Positions 1-12,300 of a stretch of DNA of 64,000 nt are shown here, one piece after another. Position 1 is the stretch's first letter. Each line of letters starts with the position of its first letter. The translations under genes and the position numbers were made by a program. The notes beneath the pieces are model-generated. The model saw only the letters and a list, made by a program, of their open reading frames with translations, did no database searches and was not told the DNA's origin. Origin of the DNA: Oenanthe sinensis (taxonomy: Eukaryota > Streptophyta > Magnoliopsida > Apiales > Apiaceae); assembly GCA_028671895.1 (NCBI GenBank), contig CM053796.1, forward strand, positions 23,558,860 through 23,622,859, written 5' to 3'.

Positions 1-1674
1 CTTATTCCCAACAATACTGTTGACATAAATTATCAATATTCAAATTCTTTTATTTATTTAAAATTATGACTTATCATTAAATTTTAAGAATATTGAATAG
101 AAAAATATAAAAAGAAATTAATACCAAAATAAATTATCATATTAAATGAAATATTTAAATTATATAAAATAATTAATATATAATTTATTAATAACATTCG
201 TGTTTTACACGGCCTATAAGCTAGTATCTCTTAAATGAGTTTAGTAAAATACGTATAAGTTATGCAATTTTTTTATAAAAAATAACTACGTATATACAAA
301 GCAAATTGAGTTTAAGTATTTTATATAAGTTATTCAAATCCTCTACCTAATGTACCTAATAATTTATAATATATATAGTCTATCACAATCAAAGAGGCAC
401 AAAATAAATGCATAGAAAGTTATACACATATACCAAAATAAATGATAAATATATGAGTACACATATGTCCATACATATTCTTATTTTTTTCATGGACACA
501 ATAAAAACTTTTATCAATGCTATGAATATTAGGTAGGGCTAGAAGAGACCAAGAATACATTTTCCCAAAAAGAAATGGAGAAATAAAAAGATTACGGGAG
601 AACATTAAGAAAAAATAAATACAATAATAATAGATTTAGTTGAACATAAAACATATAACTAATTGTATTTAAATTGTTCGACCTCAATCACTTATGTTTC
701 CCAAATTTCTTTTATTATTATTTTGTTGTCATTTATTATTCGTATTATACTTATTATTATTGTTATTACAATTATTGTTATTGATATTATTTCAATTATT
801 ATTAGTCATTAAATACAATTTAATTTAATTTTGTCACAAGTTTATTAAGTTTTTGTGAATATAGTATTAGTTATTGAAAATTGTTTAGGTGGCAAAACCA
901 AAGCACTTATATCTAATAATACCCTTATGGTCAATATAATTAGGGGCCTAACAAAGATATATTCAATTTATATATGCCATTTTTTCATTAAGTTATTAAA
1001 AATTATTTTAAGAACTAGATAAATACAAGTTATGTGGTTAAAAACCTAAAAATAATAAATTAGAAATTAACAAGCTTAAAGAAGAAAAGATCGTGACCTT
1101 TAAGCCAGGTCTCAAATAATTGTTATATCTCTCCCTCAGTTGTTTGCCTTTCCTTCCTGAAAACATCTTCTGAGCAATAAAATTCCACCTTTTACCAAAC
1201 CTTTTAATAAGTTCCATTAGAACCCTACAAAAAAAAGTATATAAATTGATTAATAAAAAAATAATGTATATATAATTATTGGTTAATTTGTAACTTAAAA
1301 TATACTAACCTGTCATCCTCCTCACTCATGTGTTCTTTAGTACTCTTTCTCCTTTCATTTTCTGAGCTTTCTCATTCATTTATGGAAGGATTACGGGACT
1401 TTGAATTTGAAGAACCACATGCTTCAACATCTACTTGAATTAAATTATTTAACTCATTATATGTTTTATTAAAAGAAGAATCAATTAAATAATCATTATA
1501 TAGGTCTAGTGAATCCTCTTCAAGGAAATTTTGAACTTGATGGATTTGAAACCATCATTCATTAGTATTTGCTTCGGGATTCGAATTTAAAATATCATCA
1601 TTCACTCGAATTTGGTCTAAGGAATTAAAGGAGCCTTGTTCATTAGTAAAATCATTATCAGATGGTAGATCCAT
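1..1674 (-). pseudogene. R2R3-MYB transcription factor gene, copy 1, broken and cut by the window edge
   Basis: Minus strand. Exon 1 runs from the ATG at 1672-1674 to a GT donor after 1310 and encodes the acidic N-terminus (starts MDLPSDNDF) and the start of the R2 repeat. Exon 2 (1098-1224) encodes the rest of R2, ending RERYNNYLRPGLK. It resembles the MYB98/MYB115/MYB118 group, whose R2 normally ends RERWHNHLRP; here the third Trp is Tyr. Compared with the second copy (47285-51662) it has TGA codons at 1555-1557 and 1372-1374, both where the other copy has GGA. At 1-30 the sequence matches the middle of exon 3 of the other copy and then jumps into intron sequence, so roughly 800 bp including the R3 repeat is deleted. 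It is therefore a pseudogene; the family call is by motif memory, not by search. Confidence 0.85.
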
Positions 1675-2550
<876 letters not shown>

Positions 2551-2808
2551 TACTCCCTCAACCCCTATTTACATGTACATTTTGATTTTTTTGGAGTGGA
2601 CTTAATTTTGACTGAAAATTATAAATTATTATTTTATAATTAAAAAAACTAAATTGGACATTTTAAAGTAGATTATTTTTAGTTTTTAATAATACGAAAA
2701 TTCAATTTTTTTATTATATATAATTTTTAAATTATAATAAAAAATGAATCAATTTTCTACACAAAAAACAAAGTGAACATATAAATAGACACAGAGGAGG
2801 GAGGGAGA
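2551..2808. mobile_element. Stowaway-like MITE
   Basis: A 258-bp AT-rich segment with imperfect terminal inverted repeats: the left end reads CTCCCTCaacccctatttacatgt and the right end, reverse complemented, reads ctccctcctctgtgtctatttatatgt. It begins next to TA, the usual Stowaway target. The right TA junction is slightly altered. It has no coding capacity. The family call rests on the CTCCCTC terminus and the size. Confidence 0.7.
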
Positions 2809-3461
2809 TTATAAAACCAGAATAAAACTTGTGATTCACGTCTGATGTACTGCATATACTACATGGCCCCACCATACGCCAAAATAATATTGTCTAGGTT
2901 CATTTCCAAAATCAAAAAATTAATTATTTTAATTATAGTTGGGACCCATTTGTGTAAAACCATACCCATCATTTTCAAAATACTTGTTCTTTAACTTTTT
3001 TTTTTGTCTAATTTAAGTCGCAGAATGCATCTTGAAATACATGTAAAATATTATAAATGACAAATATTTTGAGAAGAGGAGGATAATATTTCTAGTTTGA
3101 GCCAAAATTTTAAAAAGAGCTAGTTTTTTCATTTATCGCTTATATAGATATAGTTTGGATCAGATTGGTTTAAATTACGCCACCTGAATATGTAATACAT
3201 TGTATGTATATGTATATCTCCATATATAGGCTTGGGTTTAGTGAACAACCAAGCTTATCCGTTAAATAATTAAAATAGATTTAATGCACACCTACAGTAG
3301 ATAAGACAAGTACATATATTTTTACATATTTATTTTTTTAAAATATAATAAACTTGATTTTTTTTTAATCTTAGAAATAGGTAATTCTAATATATAAATA
3401 TATTAATTTTTATTTAATATAAATTCTAGTAATTTTTTTATATTCTAAGTTATACAACATT
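2809..3461. other. Intergenic AT-rich sequence
   Basis: I see no reading frame, RNA gene or clear repeat in this stretch beyond short homopolymer and AT runs. Confidence 0.5.
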
Positions 3462-3715
3462 CACTACAAGTGGAAAGACAAATTGTGACCGAAAGTTAGT
3501 TAAATTTCTGTTGTAAATTTTATTTACGACATAACTTAACGTTTTTATCACAAAATACGTTGCGAAAAATCATCACAAGTTGAATATTTTATTAATTTAT
3601 TTATTGCTCTTTGTTATAATTTATTAATTTACGTTCCCGCTGCGTTATTTTGTGGCAATTTATTTTTCCGCTAATTTAGTATGCGACGGAAATTTAAACA
3701 ATCTACCGGAAGATA
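3462..3715 (+). mobile_element. Remnant of a CACTA-type non-autonomous element
   Basis: It starts with CACTACAAG, the usual terminus of plant CACTA elements, followed by subterminal words such as TTGTGACCGAAAGTTAG and GCGACGGAAATTTAAACAAT. The same sequence without the CACTA end occurs at 52262-52525 in the second duplicated block. It is non-coding. The right inverted terminus is not seen, so the element is truncated. Confidence 0.6.
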
Positions 3716-4745
3716 TAAAAAGGTGGGAAATATTTAAAAGGTGGTTGGTTATGAAATTTCTAGAGTTAGGTGGGCATCATTAGGGGTGCAACTGAAGATG
3801 CAATAAATAATTTAGAGAGAATTTTGGGAGTGAAATTATCCCTTCCCAAAAGGTTTCTCTATTTGTTTTGTGTTGGTCAAGATCTTATTGCATACCATTA
3901 AAGATTCTCTACAAGTCTATTAGGCATCATTGGAGGGTACACATTTCTCTATCCGTTTTGTGTTGGTCAAGATGTTGTTGCATACCATTAAAGCTTTTCT
4001 ACAAGTCTATTAGGCATCATTGGAGAGTACACATTTGGTGGTCATCTGTTAGATGTGTAAATGTTGCCATTGGATATAAGGTGATAAATATAACGGCGCC
4101 TATCACGGATCATCTCTTGGAAAAGATTTATTTAACATTCGCAGAGTATCTTGGGGTGGATTCCCTCTATCCACTATATCACATATTGTCATCAAGAGGA
4201 CTTTTGATCATGGTGTCAAAAGTTTACAATATTCAAAATATATATTTTTTAATCAAAATTTCAATGCTGTCAAAACTAAAATTTATTATTATAAATAATT
4301 TTTCCTAAAAAAATTGATAAGTACACCACCAATACTTTGGCTACATTCCTCCATGTATGATGCGTGTCTCTTTCTGGTTTTAAGCAATGTGCCTTGGCAT
4401 ATTTTTGTAGGCTTTAAGTGGTGAATGCAAAGAGATATTTAACCTAAGTTAAAAAAGTGACTTAAATTATAAAAAATAGTTTAAATTAAAAAGTTGATAG
4501 AATGTATTTTTTGAGCAAGCTATTTCATTTTTACAATTTTCTTTGATAAAAATTAATACTCATATTTAAATATATATACAACTCATAAATTTTATTTTAT
4601 GTTTTAAATCTTCAATAACTCGTAAATTATACAAAATAATAAAATTACCCAAACATATGCTAGCATAAAATTTTCATTTCTCTCTTTTAACTTTAAATCA
4701 TAAGTAAGTGTTTTAAATATTTTTCACCTAATACTGCATTTTGAT
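3716..4745 (+). pseudogene. SKIP16-like F-box gene fragment, unit 1
   Basis: A plus-strand remnant of an F-box protein of the SKIP16 type (SMI1/KNR4 domain, substrate adaptor of SCF ubiquitin ligases). Scattered words in different frames fit the family: IKRWLV near 3735, GATEDAINNLERILGVKLSLP from about 3785, a phrase like LYxFCVGQDLIAYH, then a degenerate version of the next block ending near 4310. Part of the SMI1 segment is duplicated within the unit (3868-4050). There are in-frame stops, and neither the F-box nor the ApaG domain is present. The sequence from 4320 to 4745 is a 3' flank shared with the other units. It is one of five related copies in the window. Confidence 0.7.
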
Positions 4746-5421
4746 CTTTAGAAGTTTTAATAATGTGATTTTTGAGTCTCTAGGCATAGGCGATGGAAAT
4801 TAATATATATAAATATCTTATAAATGATAAAGGTATAAACATAGTATATTTTAAAAAATAAAATAAAATATGTGTATTACCCAAAAGAAAAACTAATTGA
4901 ACATTTTCCTGCCGAAACACCTCATCTATAAAAACCATTCTAGGTTTAGAGCTGACAAAAAAGCTTTTATCTCTCTTACAAGTCGCCTTCTTCATTATAT
5001 ATATGTATATGTTTTTATATATCTCTACATTCTGTTCCATTTAACTTGACATATATATCAATTTTCAACTCTAATGGCTTATCAAGCATGATTTTGGGTC
5101 AGAAAGGAAAATGATCATCTTTATAAATAAACTATTTCCAATGGATGATTGTGAATTCTACAACTCAGGTGGCAATTCACATGAACAACGAAGAAGATGC
5201 TCGCAAAAGAGCGGTTTTGGTATCCTATCCTATTTCATTTAAAATACTTAATTTTTTTTGCCTTTATTTTCTTTGCTTTCATTTTTTTTGTATATATTAA
5301 TTGTCTGGACTTTCTTAAATAACCTCTTCATTCTTGTGAATGAAGGTAAGATGTGCGTACTTGCCATCTTAGAAAGTGGAACTGCTAGATATCCATTACT
5401 AAACCTATAAGCTAAAATTAT

Positions 5422-5487
<66 letters not shown>

Positions 5488-6906
5488 CTATCACAAAATG
5501 TATTGGGCTATAGAGGCTAAAGATAATACAATCGTGCCCTGTGGAAAGACTTAGGGGTTCGGGGGAGCCCGTGAGGAAAAGATAACTTGCCTTTGTTCTT
5601 CTTCTTATTTAAATTTTAATGTTTTTCAAATTAATAATATGCCATAGTGATATATAACTTTAACGGCAAGTGTAGGATGTTTAGTTCCATGTCATCAGGA
5701 CCTTGGTAAGATATTTCTAAATGCGTTTAACAGTCTAGCAATATTGTGGCCTGCGTATGCATCATCAATTTGATATTATTTTTTAACCGATTGAAGGGTT
5801 CAATCATACATTCTCTTTCGATTGATATGATAAAACCAGTCAGTGTCTTGCAACCGAAGATACAATAAATAATTTAGAGAGAATTTTGGAAGTGAAATTA
5901 TCCCTTCCCAAAAGGTTTCTCTATCGGTTTTGTGTTGGTCAAGATTATGTTGCATACCATTAAAGCTTCTCTAGAAGTCTATTAGGCATCATTGGAGGCT
6001 AATCATTTGGTAGTCATCCGGTAGATGTGTATTTGTTGCCTTTCGATATAAGGTGATAAATATAACAGCCGGCTATCAGGGATCATCTTTTGGAAATATT
6101 TATTTAACATTGGGAGAGTATGGTGTTGTGGCACTTCTTGGCCTAAAAGTAAAGAGTTGAGAGTCATTGTCTACCATATGGCCTGATTCCCTCTATCCAC
6201 TATATTAGATATTGTCATCAAGAGGACTTTTGGTCATGATGTCAAAAGTTTACAATATTAAAAAAATATATTTTTTTCAAAATTTCAATGCTTTCAAAAC
6301 TAAAATTTATTATTATAAATACTTTTTCCTAAAAATTTTGATAACCCCACATAGTTTCGCTACATTCCTCCATGTATGATGGGCGCCTAGCTATTTCTGG
6401 TTTTAAGCAATGTGTCTTAGCCTATTTTTGTAGGCTTTAAGTGGTGAATGTAATGAGATATTTAACTTAAGTTAAAAAAGTGACTTAAATTATAAAAAGA
6501 TAGTTTAAAATAAAAAGTTGATAGAATGATTTTTTTGAGAAAGCTATTTCATTTTTATATTTTTATTTGATAAAAATTAATACTCATATTTACATATATA
6601 TATATATATATACAACTCATAAATTTTATTTTATGTTTTAAATTTTCAATAATTTGTAAGTTATACAAAATAATAAAATTACCCAATCATATGCTAGCAA
6701 AAAAATTTTATCTCTCTGTTTTAACTTTAATTCATAAGTAATTGTTTTAAATATTTTTTAACTAATATTGCATTTTGATATTTAGAACTTTTAATAATGT
6801 GTTTTTTTGAGACTGTAGGTGATGGAAATTAATAATTATAAATATCTTCCAAATGATACAGGTATAAACATAGTATATTTTAAAAAAATTGTAAAATATG
6901 TATATT
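4746..6906 (+). pseudogene. SKIP16-like F-box gene fragment, unit 2
   Basis: This unit has a 5' part (about 4920-5240, shared with units 3 and 5, containing an exon-like stretch with FYNSGG), an intron-like AT microsatellite, and a 3' part (5850-6330) with SMI1/KNR4 words such as NNLERILEVKLSLPKRF. The exon that in unit 5 starts AAYQAWGESFG is missing: the sequence jumps from the CTTGCA acceptor straight into the SMI1 region. Stops interrupt every frame. The 3' flank (6360-6906) is again shared with the other units. Not a functional gene. Confidence 0.65.
5423..5486. repeat. (AT)n microsatellite
   Basis: About 32 AT units within the intron-like part of SKIP16 unit 2. The same position is expanded in unit 3 and nearly absent in unit 5. 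Confidence 0.95.
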
Positions 6907-7105
6907 ACCCAAAAGAAAAACTAATTGAGAAGGGAATCCCGTTGAGTTCTTAAGAACTATAATATTTTTTGGTCTAAATGGCAAACCCCATTCCATTTTT
7001 CTGATTATATTTTTGAAAAAGGAAATTCATTGATCCATCTGCCCCTTGCTCGATAGTATCTATCGAAAATTTCAAAGTTATAAGAAAGAAGAAATCACTC
7101 GATTT
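6907..7105. other. Unexplained insertion inside the repeated unit
   Basis: In units 2 and 5 the shared 3' flank is followed almost directly by the CCATTCTAGG start of the next unit. Here about 190 bp intervene. The inserted sequence has a higher GC content than its surroundings and reads on the minus strand as an open phrase ending MGFAI. It has an organelle-like look, but I could not identify it and do not claim an origin. Confidence 0.35.
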
Positions 7106-7646
7106 CCTAGATGACATACTATAAACCATTCTAGGTTTAGGAGCGGAAAAAAAACTTTTATGTCCCTGCACCAGTGCACATCTAACAAGCGGCCTTCTTT
7201 ATTATATATATGTATATGTTTTTATATATCTCTACATTTTTCTCCATTTAACTTGACATATATATCAATTTTCAACTCTAAAAGTTTATCAAGCATGATT
7301 TTGTGTCAAAAAGGAATATGAACATCTTGATAAATAAACTATTTCCAGGGGATGATTGTGGATTCTACAACTCAGGTGGCCATTCCCATGAACTTATAGA
7401 CAATGAAGAAGATGCTCGCAAAAGATCGGTTTTGGTATCCTATCCTATTTCATTTAAAATACTTAAATTTTTTGACTTTATTATCTTTGCTTTCATTTTT
7501 TTATATATATTAATTGTCATGTAAGTACGTGGTATTTCTTAAATAACCTCTTCATTCTTGTGAATGAAGGTAAGATGTGCGTACATGCCATCTTATAAAT
7601 AGGAATTGCTAGATATCCATTCCTAAACCTATGCGCCAAAATTATG

Positions 7647-7727
<81 letters not shown>

Positions 7728-8808
7728 CAAAATATATTCGGTTATAGAGGCCAAAGATAATACAATCCTGCCCTGTGGAAAAACTTAGGGGTTGGGGGGA
7801 GCCCATGTGGACAAGAAAACTGGCCTTAGTTCTTTTGCCTATTTAAATTTTAATGTTTTTCAATTTAATAATATGTAATAGTGATATATAACTTTAATGG
7901 GCAAGTGTAGGATGTTTAGTTGCATGTCATCAGGACCTTCGTAAGATATTTCTAAATGCGTTTAATAGTCTAGCAATATGGTGGCTTGGTTATGAATCAT
8001 CAATTTGATATTATGTTTTTACCGATTGAAGGGTTCAATCATACATTCTTTTTCGATTGATATGATAAAACCAGGCAGTGTCTTGCAGGTTGCTTAACAA
8101 GCATGGGGCGAATCTTTTGGTGTGTATCCTTGGTCCCGGATTCGACCAGCTAGAAGATGCTGGGAAAGAATTAAAATGTGGTTGGTTGTGAACTTTCCAG
8201 AGTTAGAGGTGCAATTAGGGGTGCAACTGAAGATGCAATAGATAATTTAGAGAGAATTTTGGAAGTCAAATTATCCCTTCCCAAAAAGTTTTTCTATCGG
8301 TTTTGTGTTGGTCAGGATCTTGTTGCATACCATTAAATATTCTCTAGAAGTCTATTATGCCTCGTTGGAGGCTACTAATTTCGTGGTCATCTCGTAGATG
8401 TGTACTTGTTGCCCTTGGATATATGGTGATAAATACAAAAGCGGCTATGAAGGATCATCTTTTGGAACATATTTATTTAAAATTCAGATAGTATCTTGTT
8501 GTGGCATTTCTTCGACTAAAAGTTCGGAGTCCTTGTGTACCATATGGAATGATTCTCTCTATCAACTATATGAGATATTGTCATAAGAGGACTTTTGGTT
8601 ATGGTGTCAAAAGTTTACAATATTCAAAAAATATATTTTTTTCAAAATTTCAATGCTATCAAAACTAAAATTTATTATTATAAATACTTTTTCCTAGAAA
8701 TATATGTATAAAAATTTTGATAACCTCACAACCCATACTTTGGCTACACACCTCCATGTATGATGCGTGCCTCTTTTTAGTTTTAAGCAATGTGCCTTTA
8801 CCTATTTT
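7106..8808 (+). pseudogene. SKIP16-like F-box gene fragment, unit 3
   Basis: The 5' part (7106-7440) holds an open phrase with KLFPGDDCGFYNSGG, then intron-like sequence with an AT microsatellite. A CAG acceptor at about 8088 precedes a damaged version of the exon that in unit 5 reads AAYQAWGESFG. The SMI1/KNR4 part follows (8215-8690), again with stops. From about 8172 onward it shares private substitutions with unit 4 (for example CTAATTTCGTGG and CGGAGTCCTTGTG), so units 3 and 4 are sister copies. The unit ends where a short Copia LTR starts. Confidence 0.7.
7649..7726. repeat. (AT)n microsatellite
   Basis: About 38 AT units in the intron-like part of SKIP16 unit 3. Confidence 0.95.
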
Positions 8809-9135
8809 TGTTGAGTTTTGTGGAGTCTAGCTTTTTAAATTTGGACTAGGATATGAGTAAGTCTAATTTTCAGATTTGGACTAGAATCTGATTTAGTCTA
8901 CTTTTTCACATTAGTACTATGATTAGAATTAGACCCAGATTCTTCTCCTATAAATAGTCTCATGTAATTGTAAAACCCCAACACAACACAATTGTGAGAT
9001 ATCAATACAAAGTTAATACGACTTGTGGAGTAGGAATTTCTGAACCACGTTAAATCTTGTCTTATGTGATTGTCATTTATTTTCTTATTCTTGTTTATTC
9101 GCTTTTGATTTGTTTTCGTTATTCTATACTCAACA
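8809..9135 (+). repeat. Short Copia LTR, copy 1
   Basis: A 327-bp LTR with terminal inverted octamers TGTTGAGT and ACTCAACA. It contains a CTATAAATAG promoter box at about 8948 and is followed immediately by a primer-binding-like sequence and a gag start codon. A second copy lies at 10031-10293. The TG..CA ends, TATA box and PBS position fit a small Copia element on the plus strand. Confidence 0.85.
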
Positions 9136-9151
9136 ACTAGTATCAAGAGCT
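9136..9151 (+). promoter_or_regulatory. Primer binding site next to LTR copy 1
   Basis: ACTAGTATCAAGAGCT directly follows the LTR end and resembles the initiator-methionine tRNA complement (TGGTATCAGAGC) with one mismatch and one extra A. The same sequence follows LTR copy 2. Confidence 0.7.
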
Positions 9152-9175
9152 TAGGTTTTTGGGCAAGTGGGAGCG

Positions 9176-9402
9176 ATGGCAGAAGAAGGGAAAGTAAAGA
9201 TCGACAAATTTGATGGAAGAGATTTTGGTTTTTGGAAGATGTAGATTGAAGACTATTTGTATCAGAAAAAACTACATGAACCGCTAGAAGAGAAGAAGCC
9301 AGATTCAATTAATGAAAAAGAATGGAAGTTTTTAGATAGGCAAGCTCTAGGTGTTGTAAGATTGACTTTGGCAAAGAACGTTGCTTCCAATATCGTCAGG
9401 GA
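9176..9402 (+). pseudogene. Copia gag N-terminal fragment fused to SKIP16 sequence
   Basis: From the ATG at 9176 the frame encodes a Copia gag N-terminus: KIDKFDGRDFGFWKM, then IEDYLYQKKLHEPLE, then DRQALGVVRLTLAKNVA. A TAG at 9242-9244 stands where a Gln codon is expected. After about 75 codons the gag reading runs, without changing frame, into the SKIP16 phrase ERIKRWLVVNFPELGVQLK of unit 4 and ends at a TAA near 9466. The rest of gag and all of pol are missing. The junction at 9402 falls on the word GAAAGAATTAAAA. The protein, if ever made, would be a short chimera. Confidence 0.8.
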
Positions 9403-10030
9403 AAGAATTAAAAGGTGGTTGGTTGTGAACTTTCCAGAGTTAGGGGTGCAACTTAAGATGCAATAAATAATTTAGAGAGAATTTTTGAAGTGAAATTATC
9501 CCTTCCCAAAAGGTTTCTCTATTGGTTTTGTGTTGGTCAAGATCTTGTTGCATATCATTAAAGCTTCTCTAGAAGTCTATTAGGCCTCGTTGGAGGCTAC
9601 TAATTTCGTGGTCATCTGGTAGATGTGTAGTTGTTGCCCTTGGATATATGGTGATAAATACAATAGCGGCTATCAAGGATCATCTTTTGGAACATATTTA
9701 TTTAAAATTTGGAGAGTATCTTGTTGTGGCACTTCTTGAACTAAAAGTTCGGAGTCCTTGTGTACCATATGGAATGACTCTCTCTATCAACTATATCAGA
9801 TATTGTCATAGGAGGACTTTTGGTTGTGTCAAAAGTTTACAATATTTAAAAAATATATCTTTTTCAAAATTTCAATGCTATTAAAACTAAAATTTATTAT
9901 TATAAATACTTTTTCCTAAAAAAATATGTATAAACATTTTGATAACCCCACAACCCATACTTTGGCTACACACCTCCATGTATAATGCATGCCTCTTTTT
10001 AGTTTTAAGCAATGTGCCTTTACCTATTTT
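9403..10030 (+). pseudogene. SKIP16-like F-box gene fragment, unit 4
   Basis: It begins in the middle of the ERIKRW exon, directly after truncated gag, and continues through SMI1/KNR4-like sequence (NNLERIFEVKLSLPKRF, LYWFCVGQDLV) and a phrase with TIAAIKDHLLEHIYLKFGEYLVV (9650-9730). It ends at LTR copy 2. It lies between two LTRs of the same family, so it looks like a host fragment inside a small retroelement. Because unit 3 precedes LTR copy 1 in the same way, a tandem duplication of [SKIP16 fragment + LTR + gag] explains the layout equally well. Confidence 0.7.
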
Positions 10031-10293
10031 TGTTGGGTTTTGTGGAGTGTAGCTTTTTAGATTACTATGATTAGAATTAGACCCAGATTCTACTCCTATA
10101 AATAGTCTCATATAATTGTAAAACCCCAACACAACACAACACAACACAAGTGTGAGATATCAATACAAAGTTAGTACGGCTTGTGGAGTAGGAATTTTTG
10201 AACCACGTTAAATCTTGTCTTATGTGATTGTCTTTTATTTTCTTATTCTTGTTTATTCGCTTTTGGTTTGTTTTTGTTATTCTATACTCAACA
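10031..10293 (+). repeat. Short Copia LTR, copy 2
   Basis: A 263-bp version of the LTR at 8809-9135, with an internal deletion near its start. It begins TGTTGGGT and ends ACTCAACA, and keeps the CTATAAATAG box. Confidence 0.85.
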
Positions 10294-10342
10294 ACTAGTA
10301 TCAAGAGCTTAGGTCTTTAGGCAAGTGGGAGCCATAGAAGAA
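10294..10342 (+). pseudogene. PBS and gag start stub after LTR copy 2
   Basis: The same ACTAGTATCAAGAGCT site follows LTR copy 2, then the leader GCAAGTGGGAGC and a damaged gag start (ATAG instead of ATGG). It is cut off at about 10342, where the truncated LTR of the large minus-strand element begins. Confidence 0.7.
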
Positions 10343-12281
10343 GAAAGGGGGGTTGAATACGATACTCACTAAATTAAATAATTCTTTCGAAACTTTTGCG
10401 GATAAATAATTTAGAGTTCGGTTAGTGGTTCGAGTCCTTGTGTGTTTATGAGGCTGACTTACTAATTTTCTGTATTTATGAATAAACAATAAAGTTCTAG
10501 AAAATTAGCAAGTAATTAAACGAGACAAGTTTCGGGGAATATAACTTTCGTATATAATCCCTGAGGTTGCTACACCCAGTTAAAAATATAACTGACTTCC
10601 AAAGAAAAAATTAATTCTTTGCTTCTACAAAGAGATATGACTGATTCCTATTACAATGAAAAGATCAGTGAATGAACAAAAAGGAAATCAATCTAACAGA
10701 GAGTGTTTTATAATGGCCCTATAAATTTACAACATAATGAACCGGCTAGATTATAAAACTCCGGTGAAGAAGGTATGTGTATTGCTTTGTATCTCTTCTT
10801 CTCCGGCTACTGTCTCTCTCTGTATCTCTTTGTTTCTATGTATATATTTTCACACACACACATATATTCCAAATGAATTAAATTCATTTGTTTATGTAGT
10901 GTAGGTTTTACAATAATTGAACTGCTGTTGTGAGTGTCGAATTCTTCTCCCCTGTATGTTGACTTTAGTTAACTTTGAGAAACCCGTGGATATTTTCTAG
11001 GTGTCGAATATTGTTTCCATGTATTGAACACATAAAAAATATTCCATGTGTCGAATTCCTTAGTCACATGTAATTACCTTAGACACAAATAGGTGGGTGT
11101 CGAATTCTTCTCCCATGTGAAGCTAGGTGTCGATTTTCCCTTCAATGTACATGCCTTAGAATATAAATTCTATGTGTCGAATTTATAAAGATATGTGTCG
11201 ACTTTTTCCTTCCATGTATATGCCTTAGAATATTAATTCTATGTGTTGAATTCTACACCATGTATAATCTATGTGTCGAATTCTTTACCACATGAATTTA
11301 CATCACAGATTCATTTAAGGCAAATCTAAGTGTCGAGTTTCACTTGACTTGGCATAGTAACATATTCAAATGTCGACACTTTGGTGGTTAAATGGTCAAA
11401 CTACCATTTAGTCACCAAAGTTTGGACCTTCTTCATTTTGGTTACTTGCGGTTTGGTCACTTGTGGTTTGGCTGTTGAGCTGTTCAGCTGTTTGACTATT
11501 GAGCTGTTCAGCTATTTTTCTTTGAACCCTTGAACCTTTACAAGCGCTTCAATCCTCGACCCTTTTCTTCCATTTCCTTCACTCCACACACTTAGTCAAT
11601 GTTCTACTTCATAGATGTAATTACCATTATCTTTCGTGTTGATGTTTAGTGCACTGGTCTGGTTCACAAACAACTAACACCGATCCTGATCTTCACATCT
11701 CATTTAATTCAAATGACAAGAGTGCTGCAGTTCTTTATTGCTTCGAACACTGACTGTAAATAAACACTGTACTTTCACTAGAATCTTTTCTGGTACTTAG
11801 ACAACGTCTTCATTACTACTACAATTTTGAATACTTCATTATCTGTTCTTCATTGATGTTTGAACATATAAATGAACTTCATTCAGTGAGTATAATTTCA
11901 AGACTGCAGCTGTCTTCTTTAACCTTTGTCTTTACCATGTCTTCAATTCTTCTAGATTCCTATGCTTCGAACACTGTCTATCTTCAATCAATGCCTTTAC
12001 ACTGAAATCATTTTGTGGCACTTCTATACTGAATCTTCAACACTTCTGAAACCCTGAAAGTCTTTAAACCATTATTCTTCACTGAGGCATGAACATATTA
12101 ATGAACTTCTTTCAATGACCTGTAGTAGACTTCAAAACTTCTTCTAATATCTTGATTCACTGTATTTGCCTTATCTTCATTTCTTCCTGATTTCTGTGTA
12201 GGCGTAGTATTATTTACTTATCCTGTTCTAGTATTGAGTTATCATGATTACTATTTATATAGCTTCATAATCTCACCAACA
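10343..12281 (-). repeat. 3' LTR of the outer element, end truncated
   Basis: It matches 41058-42989 along its length. The terminal sequence TGTTAGGTCCCAAAGTATCG of the complete LTR is missing; homology begins at AGAAAGG near 10342. The word GTGTCGAATTC and close variants occur about 11 times between 10935 and 11375. The TATA box of the other LTR (TATATAAAC on the sense strand) reads TACATAAAC here, near 10880. Confidence 0.85.
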
Positions 12282-12300
12282 ATCTCCCTCTATTTGATTG
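12282..12300 (-). promoter_or_regulatory. Polypurine tract of the outer element
   Basis: On the minus strand AAATAGAGGGAGATTG directly precedes the 3' LTR, the expected place for the plus-strand primer of reverse transcription. Confidence 0.65.

Noticed and set aside
6974..7171. A definite plastid or mitochondrial gene fragment
   Set aside because: The translated phrase looks organelle-like, but I could not match it to a named gene.
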